DNA of 6,644 nt from Desulfobulbaceae bacterium (GCA_011322715.1 DRLX01000388.1:1-6644); one strand, 5' to 3'; counted from the stretch's first letter, positions 1-5,593 are shown. The notes: a model not told the origin generated them from the sequence alone. Translations and numbers: made by a program.

Positions 1-159
1 AGCTGTGACAAGGCAAAAGACAGAAATGGTGTTTGCAAAGACGTGAAAAAAGGGCACGGAAGGATCATCACCTGCTACTACCAGAATATGGACAAGATTA
101 CTCCCAAATGCCAGGAGGCTATCAAGTCCGCTGTCGGCAAAGTTGACGCCTCTATTTAA
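1..159 (+). CDS. Cys-rich (GLG1/FGFR-type) repeat protein, 3' end
   Basis: Reading frame 1 is open from the window edge to a TAA at 157-159 and gives 52 C-terminal residues; the start lies outside. Four cysteines (visible residues 2, 12, 25, 37) with a CKDVKKGHGRIITC core and a following NMDKITPKCQEAI segment match, from memory, the Cys-rich GLG1/Golgi-apparatus-protein repeat (Cys_rich_FGFR), in which Cys pairs frame a G-x-G-R turn. In bacteria such repeats occur in small secreted or periplasmic proteins of unknown role. The visible piece would be about one repeat plus a short Lys/Ser tail. No signal peptide can be judged because the N-terminus is missing. The gene converges on the acyl-CoA synthetase operon. 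The frame is confident; the family call is moderately so. Confidence 0.7.
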   Translation, partial: SCDKAKDRNGVCKDVKKGHGRIITCYYQNMDKITPKCQEAIKSAVGKVDASI

Positions 160-220
160 CACACTTAAACGGCATGTTCCTCAAGGGCTTTTTACCGCCA
201 CACAGGTTAAGTGCCCATGA

Positions 221-269
221 TGAATAAAACAAAACGATATCGGGTATCCGGCGGATGCCCGATATCGTT
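221..269 (-). terminator. Rho-independent terminator of the acyl-CoA synthetase operon
   Basis: Positions 233-269 form a near-perfect inverted repeat centred on base 251: about 17 pairs with one T-G wobble, before loop closure is allowed for. Read on the minus strand, the stem is followed by a T-rich run (complement of 223-234). It begins about 10 bp after the synthetase stop codon at 279-281. On the plus strand the hairpin is followed only by TATATAG, so it is a weaker terminator for the converging Cys-rich gene, although it may serve both. Confidence 0.8.
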
Positions 270-278
270 ATATAGCAA

Positions 279-1946
279 CTATTCTCCACCAACCGGAATC
301 CGGTCTTCTCCGGGAAAGAGTTCCACCGACATTTCCTGAAGCTTATACTTCTGAATCTTGCCGCTGGCGGTCATGGGATAGCTGTCAACAAAGGCGACAT
401 GTTTGGGAATTTTATGCCAGGCGATCTGTCCCCGGCAGAAATCACGAACATCATCCTCCGTCAAATCGGAATCCTTCTTTTTGATGATAAAGGCGCCGAC
501 CTCCTCACCATATTTCCGGCTGGGAACACCCGCAACCTGGACATCGAGCACACCATCCAGACCAAAGAGAAACTCCTCAATCTCCCGGGGATAAATATTC
601 TCTCCCCCTCGAATAATCATATCTTTATGACGGCCGGTAATGGCCAGGTATCCGGATTCGTCAATCACTCCAAGGTCACCGGAATGGAGCCAGTTGTCAC
701 TGTCTATGGCCTTTGCAGTGGCCTCTTCATTGTTGTAGTATCCCTTCATTACATTATAGCCGCGACAGCAGAGCTCTCCCTGCTCCCCGGCCCCGAGGGT
801 GCGGTTTGTATCCGGATCAACAATCTTCATTTCAATATGGGGCATCACCTTGCCGACGGTTTCCGTCCGCCTCTGCATGTCATCGGTGGGCAGGGTCTGG
901 GTAATAACCGGCGAGGCCTCGGTCAGCCCGTAACAGATGGTGATTTCCGTCATATGCATTTGATCAATCACCTTGCGCATGATATGGACCGGACAGGGCG
1001 ATCCGGCCATGATCCCCGTGCGCAGAGATGAAAAATCAAATTTATCAAACAGGGGATGATCCAGAATGGCGATAAACATGGTGGGCACACCGTATAGGGC
1101 CGTACAACGCTCCGTCTCCACCGAAGTCATCACCTGCACCGGATCAAATTTTTCCAGAATGACAAGCGTAGCGCTATGGCTGACCGCTGCCAACACACCG
1201 AGAACACAACCAAAACAGTGAAAAAGGGGCACCGGCAGACAGAGCCGGTCGCGATGGCTGAAATTCTGGTTGGCCCCGATGTAATAGCCATTATTGCCGA
1301 TATTGTAATGGGTAAGCATGACCCCCTTGGGAAAACCCGTGGTGCCGGAGGTATACTGCATATTGACCACGTCATGGGGGTCCAGCTGCGCCTGCCGCTC
1401 TTTATAAGCGCCATCATCCGTCATGGCAGCCATGCCCATCACCTCGGGCATGGAATACAGACCACGATGTTTCTCCGGGCCAAGGAAAAAGACGCGGCGC
1501 AGGTCGGGAAAGCGCTCACATTTCAGCTCTCCCCGTTCCTGTTCTTTTAATTCCGGAACCAGGTCATACATGGTCTGCAGGTAGTCGGTATCCTGATAGC
1601 CGTCGATAATAAAGATATTCTCCGTCTCCGACTGCTCCAGCAGATAGGCCAGTTCCGCCTGTTTATAGTTGGTATTGACGGTGAGCAGAATAGCCCCGAT
1701 TTTAGCAGTGGCAAACTGCAGGGCCACCCAGTAGGGAACATTGGTGGCCCAGACCGCCACCTTTTCACCCTTTTGCACGCCAAGAGCCATCAAGCCCTTT
1801 GCCAGGGAATCCACCACCTCACCGAATTCACGGTAGGTCATACGCAGGTTACGGTCAACAAAGACGATGGCTTCATTGTCAGGGTGGGCTTCGATTGCCT
1901 CATCCAACAACTGTCCAAGGGTCACTTCACGTAAAGAATCACTCAT
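279..1946 (-). CDS. AMP-forming acyl-CoA synthetase (ANL superfamily, fatty-acid CoA ligase type)
   Basis: A 555-residue cytoplasmic enzyme that would activate a carboxylic acid with ATP to an acyl-AMP and then transfer it to CoA. All core ANL motifs are present: the phosphate-binding loop TSGTTGFPKG (199-208), YGLTEASP (339-346), SGD (422-424), the hinge region GRHKDMIIRGGENIYPREIE (438-457), and the C-terminal catalytic lysine K530 in PMTASGKIQK. Length and layout fit medium- or long-chain FadD/ACSF2-like ligases, so acetate is unlikely to be the main substrate. The start chosen is the ATG at 1944-1946, preceded by AGGTGAG at good spacing; the longer open frame to 2009 only overlaps the upstream regulator. 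The regulator's TAG stop (1955-1957) overlaps this Shine-Dalgarno and the gap is 8 bp, so translational coupling is likely. Chain-length specificity cannot be read from the sequence. Confidence 0.93.
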   Translation of the reverse strand: MSDSLREVTLGQLLDEAIEAHPDNEAIVFVDRNLRMTYREFGEVVDSLAKGLMALGVQKGEKVAVWATNVPYWVALQFATAKIGAILLTVNTNYKQAELAYLLEQSETENIFIIDGYQDTDYLQTMYDLVPELKEQERGELKCERFPDLRRVFFLGPEKHRGLYSMPEVMGMAAMTDDGAYKERQAQLDPHDVVNMQYTSGTTGFPKGVMLTHYNIGNNGYYIGANQNFSHRDRLCLPVPLFHCFGCVLGVLAAVSHSATLVILEKFDPVQVMTSVETERCTALYGVPTMFIAILDHPLFDKFDFSSLRTGIMAGSPCPVHIMRKVIDQMHMTEITICYGLTEASPVITQTLPTDDMQRRTETVGKVMPHIEMKIVDPDTNRTLGAGEQGELCCRGYNVMKGYYNNEEATAKAIDSDNWLHSGDLGVIDESGYLAITGRHKDMIIRGGENIYPREIEEFLFGLDGVLDVQVAGVPSRKYGEEVGAFIIKKKDSDLTEDDVRDFCRGQIAWHKIPKHVAFVDSYPMTASGKIQKYKLQEMSVELFPGEDRIPVGGE

Positions 1947-1954
1947 GGTCTCAC

Positions 1955-2524
1955 CTATGCCGGAATATGCAGTACGGCATAAATGGAGGCCGGGGTATCC
2001 CCCACGCAACTCACGTAATGCGGTACAATGGAATTGTAGTATATGGAATCCCCTTTGGAGAGGGTGGCGGTCTCCGTCCCGTAGATCACCTCAACCTCGC
2101 CTTCCTGAACCACAATGAATTCCTCACCTTCATGACTGGAGAGATTTTTCTCCTGGGCGGATTCCGGCAGCAGCTCCACGTAGAACGGCTCCATATTGCG
2201 ATCACTTTTTCCCTTGCCCAGAGAATAGAATTTGAGCGCCACCGGTTTATCTTTTCCCCGCAGCATACTCATTTCACTGGTGCGTTCGGATTTACGAATA
2301 ATAAGGGGATCAGCGCTGATGTGATCATCAAGAAATGTGCCGAGTCGAACCTCCAGCGCCCGCGCTATTTTCACCAGGGGTCCCAGAGAGGGAAAGACAT
2401 CATCTTCAACAACCGAAGTAAGGAAATCCTGCGTCAGTCCGGTTTTCTGTGCAAGCTTATCAATGTCTATATCCTTCTTCTCCATATACATACGTATTCG
2501 CTGCCCTACCTTTTCAGATTTCAT
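1955..2524 (-). CDS. XRE-family HTH regulator with C-terminal cupin domain
   Basis: A 189-residue DNA-binding regulator. Residues about 5-66 form a lambda-repressor-like helix-turn-helix (KVGQRIRMYMEKKDI, then KLAQKTGLTQDFLTSVVE, with the recognition helix near 31-40). Residues about 110-187 form a single cupin barrel with motif 1 around HEGEEFIVVQEGEVEV (131-146, with H131 and E135 as candidate metal or ligand residues) and motif 2 around GDSIYYNSIVPHYV (158-171, H169). Such HTH-cupin proteins sense a small ligand in the cupin pocket and often control the adjacent metabolic operon. Here the gene leads an operon with the acyl-CoA synthetase 8 bp downstream, so the ligand may be an acyl compound (inference). 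The ATG at 2522-2524 is preceded by GGGAG at about 5 bp. It is probably autoregulated through the palindrome in its promoter. Confidence 0.92.
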   Translation of the reverse strand: MKSEKVGQRIRMYMEKKDIDIDKLAQKTGLTQDFLTSVVEDDVFPSLGPLVKIARALEVRLGTFLDDHISADPLIIRKSERTSEMSMLRGKDKPVALKFYSLGKGKSDRNMEPFYVELLPESAQEKNLSSHEGEEFIVVQEGEVEVIYGTETATLSKGDSIYYNSIVPHYVSCVGDTPASIYAVLHIPA

Positions 2525-2620
2525 AATACTCCCAAAGTGTTACGGTTCAATGTAAAAAAATCAGCCACAGAGGGCGGGCCCTTGAAACAATCCTCTCAAA
2601 ATCGGGTTTATTGCGATTTT

Positions 2621-2650
2621 TTTATGCCATGAAATGGCATGCATTTTCAA
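2621..2650 (-). promoter_or_regulatory. Candidate sigma-70-type promoter of the regulator/acyl-CoA synthetase operon
   Basis: On the minus strand, TTGAAA (complement of 2645-2650) and CATAAA (complement of 2621-2626) are separated by 18 bp. The -35 matches the consensus at four of six positions, as does the -10. Transcription would begin near 2613-2615, giving a leader of about 90 nt before the regulator ATG. The spacer and -10 are covered by the palindrome at 2624-2640. This is prediction by eye only. Confidence 0.45.
2624..2640. promoter_or_regulatory. 17-bp palindrome, candidate operator of the XRE-cupin regulator
   Basis: ATGCCATGAAATGGCAT consists of perfect 7-bp arms around a 3-bp centre. 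It lies about 100 bp upstream of the regulator start and occupies the spacer and first bases of the -10 of the proposed promoter, the usual place for a repressor operator. As RNA it could be a short hairpin, but it lacks a good U-tract on either strand, which favours a DNA-binding site. Confidence 0.5.
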
Positions 2651-2845
2651 AAACCGCCCCTATTGCCACACATAGTGTGCGCAGGATGACCCGATCCGTC
2701 ATCGGATAACTATTTTTTCCACGCCCTGCCTCAATCAATCAAGGGTGCCTCAAACAAATCGTCTATATACAATATGGACAACGCTCCGACAAGTCTCCCG
2801 TTGCATTGGATGGATACGGTTTGCAGAAGTGTTGTGTAAACTAAC

Positions 2846-2975
2846 GCGGGCCTTGCCCGCAACCCAAGTCTGTAGGTAAGCGAGCCTGCGAGACTCCGGG
2901 GGCGACTTCAGTCGCCTTGTGGAAACCATTCCTGATAATATGACGCTTTCCTCAGGCGAATAAATTCGCCCCTAC
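2846..2975. repeat. REP-like palindrome cluster with GTAG motifs
   Basis: Three short perfect hairpins lie close together: GCGGGC-CTT-GCCCGC (2846-2860), GGCGAC-TTCA-GTCGCC (2901-2916) and GGCGAA-TAAA-TTCGCC (2955-2970). The third is preceded on the minus strand by GTAGGG (complement of 2970-2975), and a plus-strand GTAG occurs at 2872-2875. A GTAG-type tetranucleotide next to a GC-rich hairpin is the known signature of REP elements mobilised by REP-associated tyrosine transposases (RAYT). No transposase gene is in the window, so these would be non-autonomous copies. Their presence only between genes fits that view. Confidence 0.6.
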
Positions 2976-2978
2976 AAA

Positions 2979-3010
2979 CACGTGCAATATTTGTGTTGCA
3001 CGTGCAATAT
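2979..3010. repeat. Tandem CACGTGCAATAT direct repeats, 20 bp apart
   Basis: CACGTGCAATAT occurs at 2979-2990 and again at 2999-3010, so the period is exactly 20 bp, about two helical turns. Each copy begins with the palindrome CACGTG, and the second is enlarged to TTGCACGTGCAA (2996-3007). A pair of identical sites on the same DNA face is typical of cooperative regulator binding. It lies directly upstream of the extended -10 at 3026-3034. Confidence 0.5.
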
Positions 3011-3025
3011 AACAAGATAATATGC

Positions 3026-3034
3026 TGATATAAT
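3026..3034 (+). promoter_or_regulatory. Extended -10 element without an obvious gene
   Basis: TGATATAAT is a perfect TG-N-TATAAT extended -10 on the plus strand. A convincing -35 at 16-18 bp is missing, as expected for an activator-dependent or extended -10 promoter. The tandem repeats would centre roughly 40 and 60 bp upstream of the start point. Downstream there is only a five-residue frame (ATG at 3068) before the 3' end of ilvE, so any product would be a small RNA or an RNA antisense to ilvE. Chance occurrence in AT-rich DNA is a real alternative. Confidence 0.3.
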
Positions 3035-3110
3035 AGCTTTTTAAGCCTGAAAATTTTCTTGTTTTTTATGACAGAAATTCAGGAGTAAGGCACTAAAGGC
3101 CGGTCTGAAC

Positions 3111-3150
3111 AAAAAAGAAGCGGCACACGCGCTTTGACCTGTACCGCTTC
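3111..3150 (-). terminator. Rho-independent terminator of ilvE
   Basis: On the minus strand the stem GAAGCGG/CCGCTTC (3144-3150 with 3117-3123), extended by ACA/TGT after one mismatch, is followed at once by TTTTTTG (complement of 3110-3116). It lies about 35 bp beyond the ilvE stop codon. It is a classic intrinsic terminator on that strand only. Confidence 0.88.
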
Positions 3151-3183
3151 GTAATAAACCACTCTTTTATAGAATTCTATCCC

Positions 3184-4248
3184 TCAGTCTACGGGCATAA
3201 TCCAGTTGAACGGGTCCTCCGCCTTGCCGTACTGAATGGCGGTCAAATCATTGAAAAACCGAGCTGCCAGCGGCCCGACCCCGCCATCCCCAATGGTAAT
3301 TTCCTTACCATCGAATTTAATATTGCCGACTGGAGAAATAACAGCGGCGGTGCCTGAGCCAAAGACCTCCTTCAAGGAGCCGTCCGCATGCGCTGCATAG
3401 ACTTCATCAATGGAAATTTTCCGTTCAACAACCTTGATGCCCCACGACTCGGCAAGCTGGATTACAGAATCCCTGGTCACGCCGGACAAGATACTGCCGT
3501 TGAGTTCAGGGGTAATCAGTTCATCGCCGATCACGAAGAAGATGTTCATGGACCCCACCTCTTCGACATACTTGAGATCAACCCCGTCAAGCCACATCAC
3601 CTGGGTATAGCCATCCTCGTTGGCAAGCTTGGTTGCATAGAGGCTTGCCGCATAATTACCGGCTGTTTTTGCCTCGCCCACGCCCCCACGCACGGCCCGG
3701 ACATACTTTGAAGTGACCCAGATTTTTACCGGATCAAAACCTTCCGGATAATAGGCACCGACCGGGGACAGGATAATGAAAAAACGATACGCAAACGACG
3801 GACGCAGGCCGATATAGGGGTCCGTGGCAATGATCGTCGGCCTGATATACAGAGAGGTGCCGTCGGCTTTTGGTACCCAGCCCTTTTCAAGTTTCAGTAA
3901 TTCCAACATCGCCTCAAGGACAAAATCCTCATCCAGCGGCGGCATACAGAGCCGCTCACCCGACCTGTTCATACGTTTAATATTGTCCCTGGGCCTGAAG
4001 AGCTGCACCCCGCCGGAATCGGTGTGATAGGCCTTCAACCCTTCAAAAATAGCCTGCCCATAGTGAAGCACCATGGACGAGGGGTACATTTCCATGGGGC
4101 CGTACGGCTCAATACGTGGATCATGCCATCCTTTTTCAGGGGCATAGTCCATAACAAACATGTGATCGGTGAAATAGGTCCCAAACCCAAGAGATGAGTC
4201 GTCCGGATGTTCTTTTAACGTGTCGGCTTTTTTAATTGTAATTTCCAC
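3184..4248 (-). CDS. ilvE: Branched-chain amino acid aminotransferase
   Basis: A 354-residue PLP fold-type IV (class IV) aminotransferase that transfers the amino group between glutamate/2-oxoglutarate and Leu, Ile or Val and their 2-oxoacids in the cytoplasm. Visible family marks: LHYGQAIFEGLKAY (61-74), FRPRDNIKRMNRS (84-96), the PLP-binding lysine K194 in GEAKTAGNYAASLYA, the YVEEVGSMNIFFV block (228-239), and GTAAVISPVG (299-308) near the cofactor phosphate. Length matches the roughly 350-residue bacterial/mitochondrial BCAT subgroup rather than the shorter E. coli IlvE type. The start is GTG at 4246-4248, preceded by GAGGA; an overlapping ATG at 4248-4250 is in the wrong frame and no other in-frame start precedes the upstream stop. 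It is divergent from the 2-oxoacid oxidoreductase operon, whose substrates could be its products. Confidence 0.95.
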   Translation of the reverse strand: MEITIKKADTLKEHPDDSSLGFGTYFTDHMFVMDYAPEKGWHDPRIEPYGPMEMYPSSMVLHYGQAIFEGLKAYHTDSGGVQLFRPRDNIKRMNRSGERLCMPPLDEDFVLEAMLELLKLEKGWVPKADGTSLYIRPTIIATDPYIGLRPSFAYRFFIILSPVGAYYPEGFDPVKIWVTSKYVRAVRGGVGEAKTAGNYAASLYATKLANEDGYTQVMWLDGVDLKYVEEVGSMNIFFVIGDELITPELNGSILSGVTRDSVIQLAESWGIKVVERKISIDEVYAAHADGSLKEVFGSGTAAVISPVGNIKFDGKEITIGDGGVGPLAARFFNDLTAIQYGKAEDPFNWIMPVD

Positions 4249-4277
4249 ATTATCCTCGGCAGTTGATGATTATCGGG

Positions 4278-4315
4278 CTGTAACGGCACCTTGGAAAAAT
4301 GCCGCTTCTTTACAG
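4278..4315 (-). promoter_or_regulatory. Hairpin in the ilvE leader
   Basis: On the minus strand CTGTAA ... CGGCA ... TGCCG-TTACAG form two stacked helices (6 bp and 5 bp) separated on one side by a 5-nt bulge. It ends about 30 bp before the GTG start, just before the Shine-Dalgarno region, so it could influence ribosome access. It does not resemble a riboswitch class I know. Confidence 0.35.
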
Positions 4316-4323
4316 GGTCTTTG

Positions 4324-4348
4324 AAAAAAACACAGCATTTCATCTGTG
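4324..4348 (-). terminator. Terminator-like element upstream of ilvE (possible attenuator)
   Basis: On the minus strand CACAG (complement of 4344-4348), an 8-nt loop and CTGTG (complement of 4331-4335) are followed by seven Ts (complement of 4324-4330). The 5-bp stem is short, so efficiency is uncertain. It sits about 75 bp before the ilvE start in the ilvE direction, with no convincing upstream gene on that strand to terminate. I found no leader peptide rich in Leu, Ile or Val. Confidence 0.35.
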
Positions 4349-4501
4349 AATTTATTAGTAAGTGATGGGCTCCTCACACACCTGCACCGCAGACAGTGCA
4401 CAACATATAAACTTTTCGCTGTCGGCATCAAGGAAAAAATAGGAGACTATTGCCTGAATTTGGGGAACAAATAATTTTCCATGGAAGTATCCGGGACCAG
4501 G

Positions 4502-4573
4502 GCGGGGCGGAAGGACCGATAGAAAATCCGGCTCGGACATGCATGCAGCCGAAAGAATCGGTTGAAATCCCGC
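4502..4573 (+). promoter_or_regulatory. Structured leader upstream of the 2-oxoacid oxidoreductase operon
   Basis: Three nested helices can stack into one long irregular hairpin: GCGGG/CCCGC (4502-4506 with 4569-4573), ACCGAT/ATCGGT (4515-4520 with 4557-4562) and CGGCT/AGCCG (4529-4533 with 4547-4551), with A/G-rich internal loops between them. A further small hairpin GCAGT-GAA-ACTGC (4597-4609) followed by TTT precedes the gamma-subunit start. This fits a regulatory 5' leader, but I cannot assign it to a known riboswitch and folding was judged by eye. Confidence 0.3.
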
Positions 4574-4647
4574 TAATCTGTTGTTATTGCTGGACGGCAG
4601 TGAAACTGCTTTCATGGAAAAAGATGAATCTATCACATCGGTGAACA

Positions 4648-5214
4648 ATGAAAAAAGACATACTTGAGATACGATGGCACGGCCGTGGAGGCCAGGGAGC
4701 GATCACGGCGGCCAAGATCGTTGCAAACGCAGCCTTTGCCTCGGGGTTTAAAGGTGCGGTCATGACGCCCACATTCGGTACGGAACGACGGGGCGCCGCT
4801 GTTTTCACCTCGCTGAAAATTTCCAAGGAAAAAATTTATGACCTCTCACCCATTACCACACCGGATATGATCATCGTTCTGGACCACACCTTGCTTGAGG
4901 AAGTGGATGTGGCCGCCGGCCTGAAAGACGACGGCCTTGTTGTCCTTAACGGTGCAAAATCCCCTGAAGAGTATGACTTCAAGGGCCGCAAGGTTGCCGT
5001 CTGTGACGTGACCCGACATGCGGCACAGGCGGGCCTGCCGCCGGGGATCGTTAATTCGGGAATAATCGGCGCTTTTTCCAAGGCAACCGGCCTGGTGGAA
5101 ATTGATGTTCTTCTGGAGGCCATACAAAAAGAATTCAATGGCAAACGTCCCGAACTCAACGCAAAAGCGGCACAACTTGCCTATGACAACACCGCTGTTG
5201 GAGGAAGTAAATGA
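4648..5214 (+). CDS. 2-oxoacid:ferredoxin oxidoreductase, gamma subunit (PorG/VorC type)
   Basis: A 188-residue cytoplasmic subunit of the four-subunit, CoA-acylating 2-oxoacid:ferredoxin oxidoreductases, which oxidatively decarboxylate a 2-oxoacid to acyl-CoA and reduce ferredoxin, or run in reverse. The hallmark IRWHGRGGQGAITAAKIVA (8-26) opens the Rossmann-like gamma domain. It is followed by the conserved TPTFGTERRGAAVFTSLKIS block (40-59) and the central GIVNSGIIGAFSKATGL region, as in PorG/VorC/KorC proteins. Length is normal for a separate gamma chain. The ATG at 4648 has only a weak, close GGTGA (4640-4644) in front of it. Its TGA overlaps the delta-subunit ATG (ATGA at 5211-5214), so translation is coupled. 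Subunit order gamma-delta-alpha is the archaeal-type POR/VOR order. The substrate (pyruvate or branched-chain 2-oxoacid) cannot be settled from this subunit. Confidence 0.92.
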   Translation: MKKDILEIRWHGRGGQGAITAAKIVANAAFASGFKGAVMTPTFGTERRGAAVFTSLKISKEKIYDLSPITTPDMIIVLDHTLLEEVDVAAGLKDDGLVVLNGAKSPEEYDFKGRKVAVCDVTRHAAQAGLPPGIVNSGIIGAFSKATGLVEIDVLLEAIQKEFNGKRPELNAKAAQLAYDNTAVGGSK

Positions 5215-5546
5215 CAACCGAAAATTTTGAAGAAATTATATCCAGAGGGACTCCCGGTCCCGGTGACGGCGGCAGAACCGGTTCCTGGCGGGTGTTACGC
5301 CCGGAAATAAACCTCAAGGTCTGCATTCCGGCCAAGACAAATAAAATGGCCTGTTTTACCTGTTGGCTCTACTGCCCGGACTGTGCGGTTTCCAAAACCA
5401 TACCGCCGGTGATTGATTATGAATACTGCAAGGGCTGTGGTATCTGTGCTGAAGAATGCCCGGCCGGCGCCATCACCATGGTTGACGAGGCAACGCCGAT
5501 AAACCAGCATGGCTGGACCAAATCGGCCGATCACGACAAACCATGA
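5211..5546 (+). CDS. 2-oxoacid:ferredoxin oxidoreductase, delta (ferredoxin-like) subunit
   Basis: A 111-residue electron-transfer subunit of the 2-oxoacid oxidoreductase. The N-terminal GRTGSWRVLRPEI (21-33) is typical of PorD/VorD chains. The second cluster motif is canonical: C73-KG-C76-GI-C79-AEE-C83-P. The first is unusual: C48-FT-C51-WLY-C55-P is intact, but the residue three before C48, where the first Cys of CxxCxxCxxxCP is expected, is Lys45. The nearest upstream Cys is C38, giving C-x9-C-x2-C-x3-C, and there is an extra C58. Either C38 ligates from a longer loop or cluster I is altered. The ATG at 5211 overlaps the gamma stop and has a strong GGAGGA at 5200-5205. The alpha subunit follows after 70 bp. 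Confidence 0.92.
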   Translation: MTTENFEEIISRGTPGPGDGGRTGSWRVLRPEINLKVCIPAKTNKMACFTCWLYCPDCAVSKTIPPVIDYEYCKGCGICAEECPAGAITMVDEATPINQHGWTKSADHDKP

Positions 5547-5593
5547 AAATCCCCGACTCCGGCAAGGGCAGGTTCCTGCTGTCCCGGGATTTT
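5546..5593 (+). other. Inverted repeat in the delta-alpha spacer
   Basis: AAAATCCC (5546-5553) and GGGATTTT (5586-5593) can pair across the spacer, enclosing GCAGG-TT-CCTGC (5568-5579). No U-tract follows on the plus strand, so it looks like a processing or stability element inside the operon mRNA rather than a terminator. It overlaps the last base of the delta stop codon. Confidence 0.35.

Larger units (their letters stand above)
2525..3183. other. Gene-poor intergenic region between ilvE and the regulator operon
   Basis: Both flanking genes run leftward. No reading frame here has both a credible start with Shine-Dalgarno and recognisable content. Besides the operon promoter/operator, REP-like hairpins, tandem repeats, orphan -10 and ilvE terminator listed separately, there is an AT-rich 7-bp stem at 2598-2620 (AAAATCG/CGATTTT) followed by TTT on the plus strand, and a short stem CCGAT/ATCGG at 2691-2705. 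In 2706-2840 I see nothing interpretable. Confidence 0.6.
4249..4647. other. Divergent intergenic region between ilvE and the oxidoreductase operon
   Basis: This spacer must contain promoters for both directions. I find no strong sigma-70 pair on either strand; TATAAA at 4406-4411 is a possible plus-strand -10 without a good -35. The left half holds the ilvE leader elements and the right half the foldable leader of the oxidoreductase operon, both listed separately. A 64-codon TTG-initiated frame (4450-4644) was considered and not accepted as a gene. Confidence 0.5.

Noticed and set aside
399..1031. A 210-codon plus-strand frame inside the synthetase gene.
   Set aside because: It is antisense to conserved ANL motifs and has no independent support.
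1947..2009. A 21-residue N-terminal extension of the acyl-CoA synthetase.
   Set aside because: It would overlap the regulator coding region, whereas the ATG at 1944-1946 has a good ribosome site and gives the normal N-terminus of the family.
2598..2623. AAAATCG/CGATTTT stem followed by TTT, read as a plus-strand terminator.
   Set aside because: The stem is AT-rich and no plus-strand transcript is expected here; it lies in the regulator's own leader on the other strand.
1799..2632. A 277-codon plus-strand frame opposite the regulator and the synthetase 5' end.
   Set aside because: It is a shadow of genes with strong protein motifs on the other strand; its translation shows no domain or sensible composition.
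2955..3010. A CRISPR-like array, considered because of repeated palindromes and direct repeats.
   Set aside because: Only two copies of a 12-bp repeat with an 8-bp gap, different hairpin sequences, and no spacer regularity or cas genes.
4450..4644. A 64-codon plus-strand frame starting TTG, with AGGAG 4 bp upstream, ending just before the gamma-subunit gene.
   Set aside because: The start signal is decent, but the product matches no family I know, begins with a rare start codon and overlaps the foldable leader at 4502-4573. Chance is more likely; conservation in relatives would reverse this.
4355..4648. A 97-codon minus-strand frame across the divergent spacer.
   Set aside because: It starts with TTG, has no convincing ribosome site, no recognisable content, and covers the whole leader of the opposite operon.
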